43,251 bases of DNA, from positions 1 to 43,251 of the forward strand of contig CATLTV010000021.1 of assembly GCA_950059285.1 (NCBI GenBank). The letters run 5' to 3'. Made by a program: the position numbers and the translations under genes. Of this stretch, positions 40,991-43,251 are shown in pieces. Under the pieces are notes generated by a model. It was not told the origin of the DNA, did not search any database, and worked only from the letters and a program-made list of their open reading frames with translations. Positions within the stretch are counted from its first letter, which is position 1. Every line of letters begins with the position of its first letter. The DNA comes from an uncultured Pseudomonadota bacterium (GTDB lineage: Bacteria; Myxococcota_A; Bradymonadia; Bradymonadales; Bradymonadaceae).

Positions 40991-41800
40991 TTAAACAGGT
41001 TGGCATGTCGGGCAGTAGTAGGTTGAGCGTCCTCCAAATGTAAGTCGTGCGATCGTGTCGCTTTTGCATTTGGGGCACTCTTCTCCCTCGTGATCATAGA
41101 CCACAAATGGGTTCTCCACATCACCTCCCTGATTGATGTATTCCATGGGGACATCAACAGGTTGTGCGTCAATGAGTGCATCAAAATAAGGTGGCATGGC
41201 TTCCACAAGCAAGTCGAGCTTGTCGAGCGAAACCTCATGGGCTCGCACTTCGGGGTGAATCCCCACATCGAAGAAGAGCTCGCTGATGGCGATGTTTCCC
41301 ACACCTGCGATGATGTTCTGGTCAAGCAATGCATCCTTGAGACGTCGTTTGGTGGTGCCCAACAACGTTTTGAGCTCGTGACCATCCTTGATATCGTGGG
41401 GCTCAGGCCCCATGGTCTTGAGGCGCGGATGGTGGGTGAGCGGATCTTCGTCTGTGAGCGTCAAGGTGCCAAGACGTCTGCTATCCTCAAAACAAATCCA
41501 AAAATCGTCGCGCATCTGAACCGAGAATCTCGTGTACTTGAGTTTTGCGTCTGTGCTCGGCGCGATCCTCCCTGTCATACGCAGGTGAAGTACGCCAAAC
41601 AAGCCATCCTCAAAGCAGAGCACAAGATATTTGCCCCGTCGTGTGATGTCCTCAAGCGTGCTTGAGAGCGCTTCAAGATGCTCAAGGCTGCTCTCTGAAA
41701 GCAGCTTGTCATCCAGAACCTCCACATCCTGTGCGGACTTTCCCTGCCACCAGTGGAGGAGTTGTCGTCGTGTGATTTCTACTTCTGCAAGTTCTGGCAT
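40991..41800 (-). CDS. mutM: Formamidopyrimidine-DNA glycosylase
   Basis: Fpg/MutM removes oxidised purines such as 8-oxoguanine from DNA and cleaves the abasic site. The 269-residue length is typical. After Met removal the N-terminal Pro1-Glu2 nucleophile pair is present (MPELAEVE, usually PELPEVE). The catalytic Lys of the beta-hairpin is in RRGKYLVL, the helix-two-turn-helix is in DQNIIAGVGNIAISELFF, and the C-terminal zinc finger is CPKC and then GGRSTYYCPTCQ. The frame is open upstream to 41887 but MPEL sets the start. The permease gene ends 20 bp upstream on the same strand, so the two are probably co-transcribed. Confidence 0.95.
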   Translation of the reverse strand: MPELAEVEITRRQLLHWWQGKSAQDVEVLDDKLLSESSLEHLEALSSTLEDITRRGKYLVLCFEDGLFGVLHLRMTGRIAPSTDAKLKYTRFSVQMRDDFWICFEDSRRLGTLTLTDEDPLTHHPRLKTMGPEPHDIKDGHELKTLLGTTKRRLKDALLDQNIIAGVGNIAISELFFDVGIHPEVRAHEVSLDKLDLLVEAMPPYFDALIDAQPVDVPMEYINQGGDVENPFVVYDHEGEECPKCKSDTIARLTFGGRSTYYCPTCQPV

Positions 41801-41820
41801 GAGTGCTCTCGAATGAAAAG

Positions 41821-43071
41821 TTAGGCGTGAATGAAATGAAGAATAAGCCCAAGGCCAAGCCATACAAAGCTGAGATAAGCTGCCCATTTGACTGCCTTGT
41901 CGATAAGTGATTCGTCCGACCCATGATCATGGTGATGACCATGTTCTTCAGAGCTACTCCCCCAGTGCTTTAACGCAAGTGATCCTCCTGTCAAGACAAT
42001 GAAGAGCATGTTGAGCCAGAAGCTATAGTCCATCTTGAAGAAGTTACGCTCAGTGATGCTGCTGAACGTGCTAGGTTCGGGTAATAATCCAATCATATCA
42101 AAGCTATAGTGGAGTATGATCGACGCCGATACAAGCGCTGCAAACATGACACCTGCAATGTAGAGCGCCATCTTCCAGCCATAATATTTGGCCTGTATTT
42201 TGAGGACGGGAAAGACAACCAGGTCGCTGAAAATAAAAGCAATTACTCCTGCGAAGCTTACGCCATTGCTCGCCAAAACTGCCGCGAGTGGGATGTTTCC
42301 CATCGAGCCAATAAAGGTGAAGAATGCGGCGACAGGTCCTATGATTGCTTGAATCAATACATCAAAGAAGCCTGCATCGGCCTGTCCTGAACCAATAAAC
42401 AATGACTTGAAGAAGGACTTTGGCACCATCGTTGAGATCACTCCTGCAACGGTGAATCCCACAGTAACCTCTTGCCAGACCATCTTCCATTCCATGAGGT
42501 AGGCGTTTGATAACGACTTCCAGAAGTGCACTGAGCGCATTTTTTGAGCGAGGCTCATGCTGTCCGAGTCGTTATCAGATGAGTCATGATGATGGTGTTG
42601 ACTCTCAATGTCTTGTGCATGCTCACGAGCATTTTCTTCCATGCTTTCGCTTAACGTAAACTTCATGATCAATGCGCTGATGATGATCAGGAGAAGTCCT
42701 CCAGCATACTCGGCGACCACAAAGTGCCAGCTCAAAAACATGGCGATCACCAGACCCAACTCAATGACGAGGTTTGTACTCGCGAGCAAAAAGGAAATGG
42801 CTGGCGTCAACCCTGCTCCACGTGTGAATAATGCACGGGTTGTACTGAGCGCGGCAAACGAGCAAGAGCTTGAAATGAAACCAAAAAATGTACCTGTGGA
42901 GATGCTTTTGATAGTGGCATCGCCCATATGAGATTGCATCTGATCGTGGGTGATAACCTCTTGAATAATCGAAGACACGAGATAACCAAGACCAAAGGCC
43001 CAGAAGGCCATCCAGAAGAGTCCAAGGCTAGTGTAGGCGGATTCGGCGTAAAGCGATAAAAAGTCAGACAT
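41821..43071 (-). CDS. ArsP-type permease (PF03773-like) with His-rich loops
   Basis: The 416-residue polytopic inner-membrane protein has about eight to ten hydrophobic segments. The segment FGFISSSCSFAALSTTRALFTRG followed by LLASTNLVIELG matches the conserved permease signature of the DUF318/ArsP family. Some members export trivalent organoarsenicals; the substrate of most is unknown. A cytoplasmic or periplasmic loop in the middle (ESQHHHHDSSDND) and another near the C-terminus (EEHGHHHDHGSDE) are His-rich, suggesting metal binding. M43071 (MSDFLSLYAESAYTSLGLFW) is chosen because the longer frame adds an atypical N-terminus. mutM follows 20 bp downstream. Confidence 0.8.
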   Translation of the reverse strand: MSDFLSLYAESAYTSLGLFWMAFWAFGLGYLVSSIIQEVITHDQMQSHMGDATIKSISTGTFFGFISSSCSFAALSTTRALFTRGAGLTPAISFLLASTNLVIELGLVIAMFLSWHFVVAEYAGGLLLIIISALIMKFTLSESMEENAREHAQDIESQHHHHDSSDNDSDSMSLAQKMRSVHFWKSLSNAYLMEWKMVWQEVTVGFTVAGVISTMVPKSFFKSLFIGSGQADAGFFDVLIQAIIGPVAAFFTFIGSMGNIPLAAVLASNGVSFAGVIAFIFSDLVVFPVLKIQAKYYGWKMALYIAGVMFAALVSASIILHYSFDMIGLLPEPSTFSSITERNFFKMDYSFWLNMLFIVLTGGSLALKHWGSSSEEHGHHHDHGSDESLIDKAVKWAAYLSFVWLGLGLILHFIHA

Positions 43072-43127
43072 GGGATAATATAAGTGGATGTAAAGTAATA
43101 TAAATGTATCCAGGGACAAATATAGAA

Positions 43128-43161
43128 GCGGGCAGTGAAACAGGAAGGTTTCATTGCCCGC
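43128..43161. terminator. Hairpin upstream of the permease gene
   Basis: The 14-bp arms 43128-43141 and 43148-43161, with one G-T wobble, have a 6-nt loop and are followed by six T on the plus strand. It lies in the leader of the minus-strand permease gene, so it may be an attenuator on that strand or a plus-strand terminator. Confidence 0.5.
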
Positions 43162-43177
43162 TTTTTTGATAAGAGCG

Positions 43178-43251
43178 TAAGCCAAAAAAGGGTGCGTTCA
43201 GGGGCCATTTGACATGTCAAATGGCCCCTGAACGCACCCTTTTTTGGCTTA
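43178..43251. terminator. 74-bp perfect palindrome at the window end
   Basis: The 37-bp arms 43178-43214 and 43215-43251 meet at GACA|TGTC with no spacer. The right arm ends exactly at the last base of the window, so it may extend further. It shares the GGGGCC/GGCCCC core and the A6/T6 outer runs of the other palindromes. Confidence 0.8.

Noticed and set aside
7411-43251. Palindromes considered as REP/BIME elements, integron attC sites or phage attachment sites
   Set aside because: They share no common primary sequence, there is no integrase or RAYT transposase in the window, and they lie singly at gene ends.

Overview
The window looks like a piece of chromosome from a predatory or surface-complex 'deltaproteobacterial' lineage of the Myxococcota/Bradymonadales type. 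This is inferred from gene content, not from a marker phylogeny. The clues are many lipoproteins with LxxC lipoboxes, MopE-type Cys/Asp metal-binding repeats, a DUF4215-type Cys-rich repeat, very large thrombospondin-type-3 (TSP3) proteins ending in a GGC-hydrophobic-RRKR sorting tail, a Ser/Thr kinase fused to a STAND-type ATPase, and a bacterial tricorn protease homologue. Base composition is near 50% GC and coding density is high. I see no tRNA, rRNA, CRISPR array, transposase or phage gene.

Layout: 1-2626 holds tryptophan 2,3-dioxygenase and a MopE/PPC lipoprotein (both minus). 3103-5961 is a plus-strand run of a secreted protein, a membrane transglutaminase and an MtfA-type peptidase. 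6169-8141 is a MopE-type lipoprotein facing thymidylate kinase. 8337-10883 is a large lipoprotein of unknown role. 10976-14846 is a minus-strand block: lipoprotein, crotonase, PP2C-like protein, then MarR and a haem lipoprotein. 15018-20121 carries prmC, the tricorn protease and clpP. 20316-31170 holds two giant TSP3 surface proteins flanking a UvrD/PcrA helicase. 31288-36363 has a GNAT protein, the kinase-ATPase and a second MarR. 36470-38215 has clpX and a DksA-like gene. 38478-43071 has a small outer-membrane-type lipoprotein, RtcB, Fpg/MutM and an ArsP-type permease.

The most striking non-coding feature is a family of long palindromes at gene ends, perfect or nearly so. I count eleven with at least 20-bp arms, or close to it, and spacers of only 0-4 nt, at 7411, 10904, 11648, 12222, 20145, 23809, 31208, 35636, 36394, 39092 and 43178. 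The longest is a 78-bp palindrome with no spacer. A shorter 18-bp-arm version lies at 40944. The window start looks like part of one more. Each has its own sequence, but most share a layout: a unique apical 8-11 bp, then GGGGC/GCCCC, then an A/T-rich outer stem. They lie between convergent genes, where a shared bidirectional terminator is expected, but also between co-directional genes, where symmetry has no obvious use. Two of them overlap the stop codon of a neighbouring gene.

The second main feature is a pair of TSP3 genes that share 1,733 bp that read as identical (21915-23647 and 29269-31001, offset 7,354) while their N-terminal domains are unrelated. This indicates recent gene conversion or duplication across the helicase gene.
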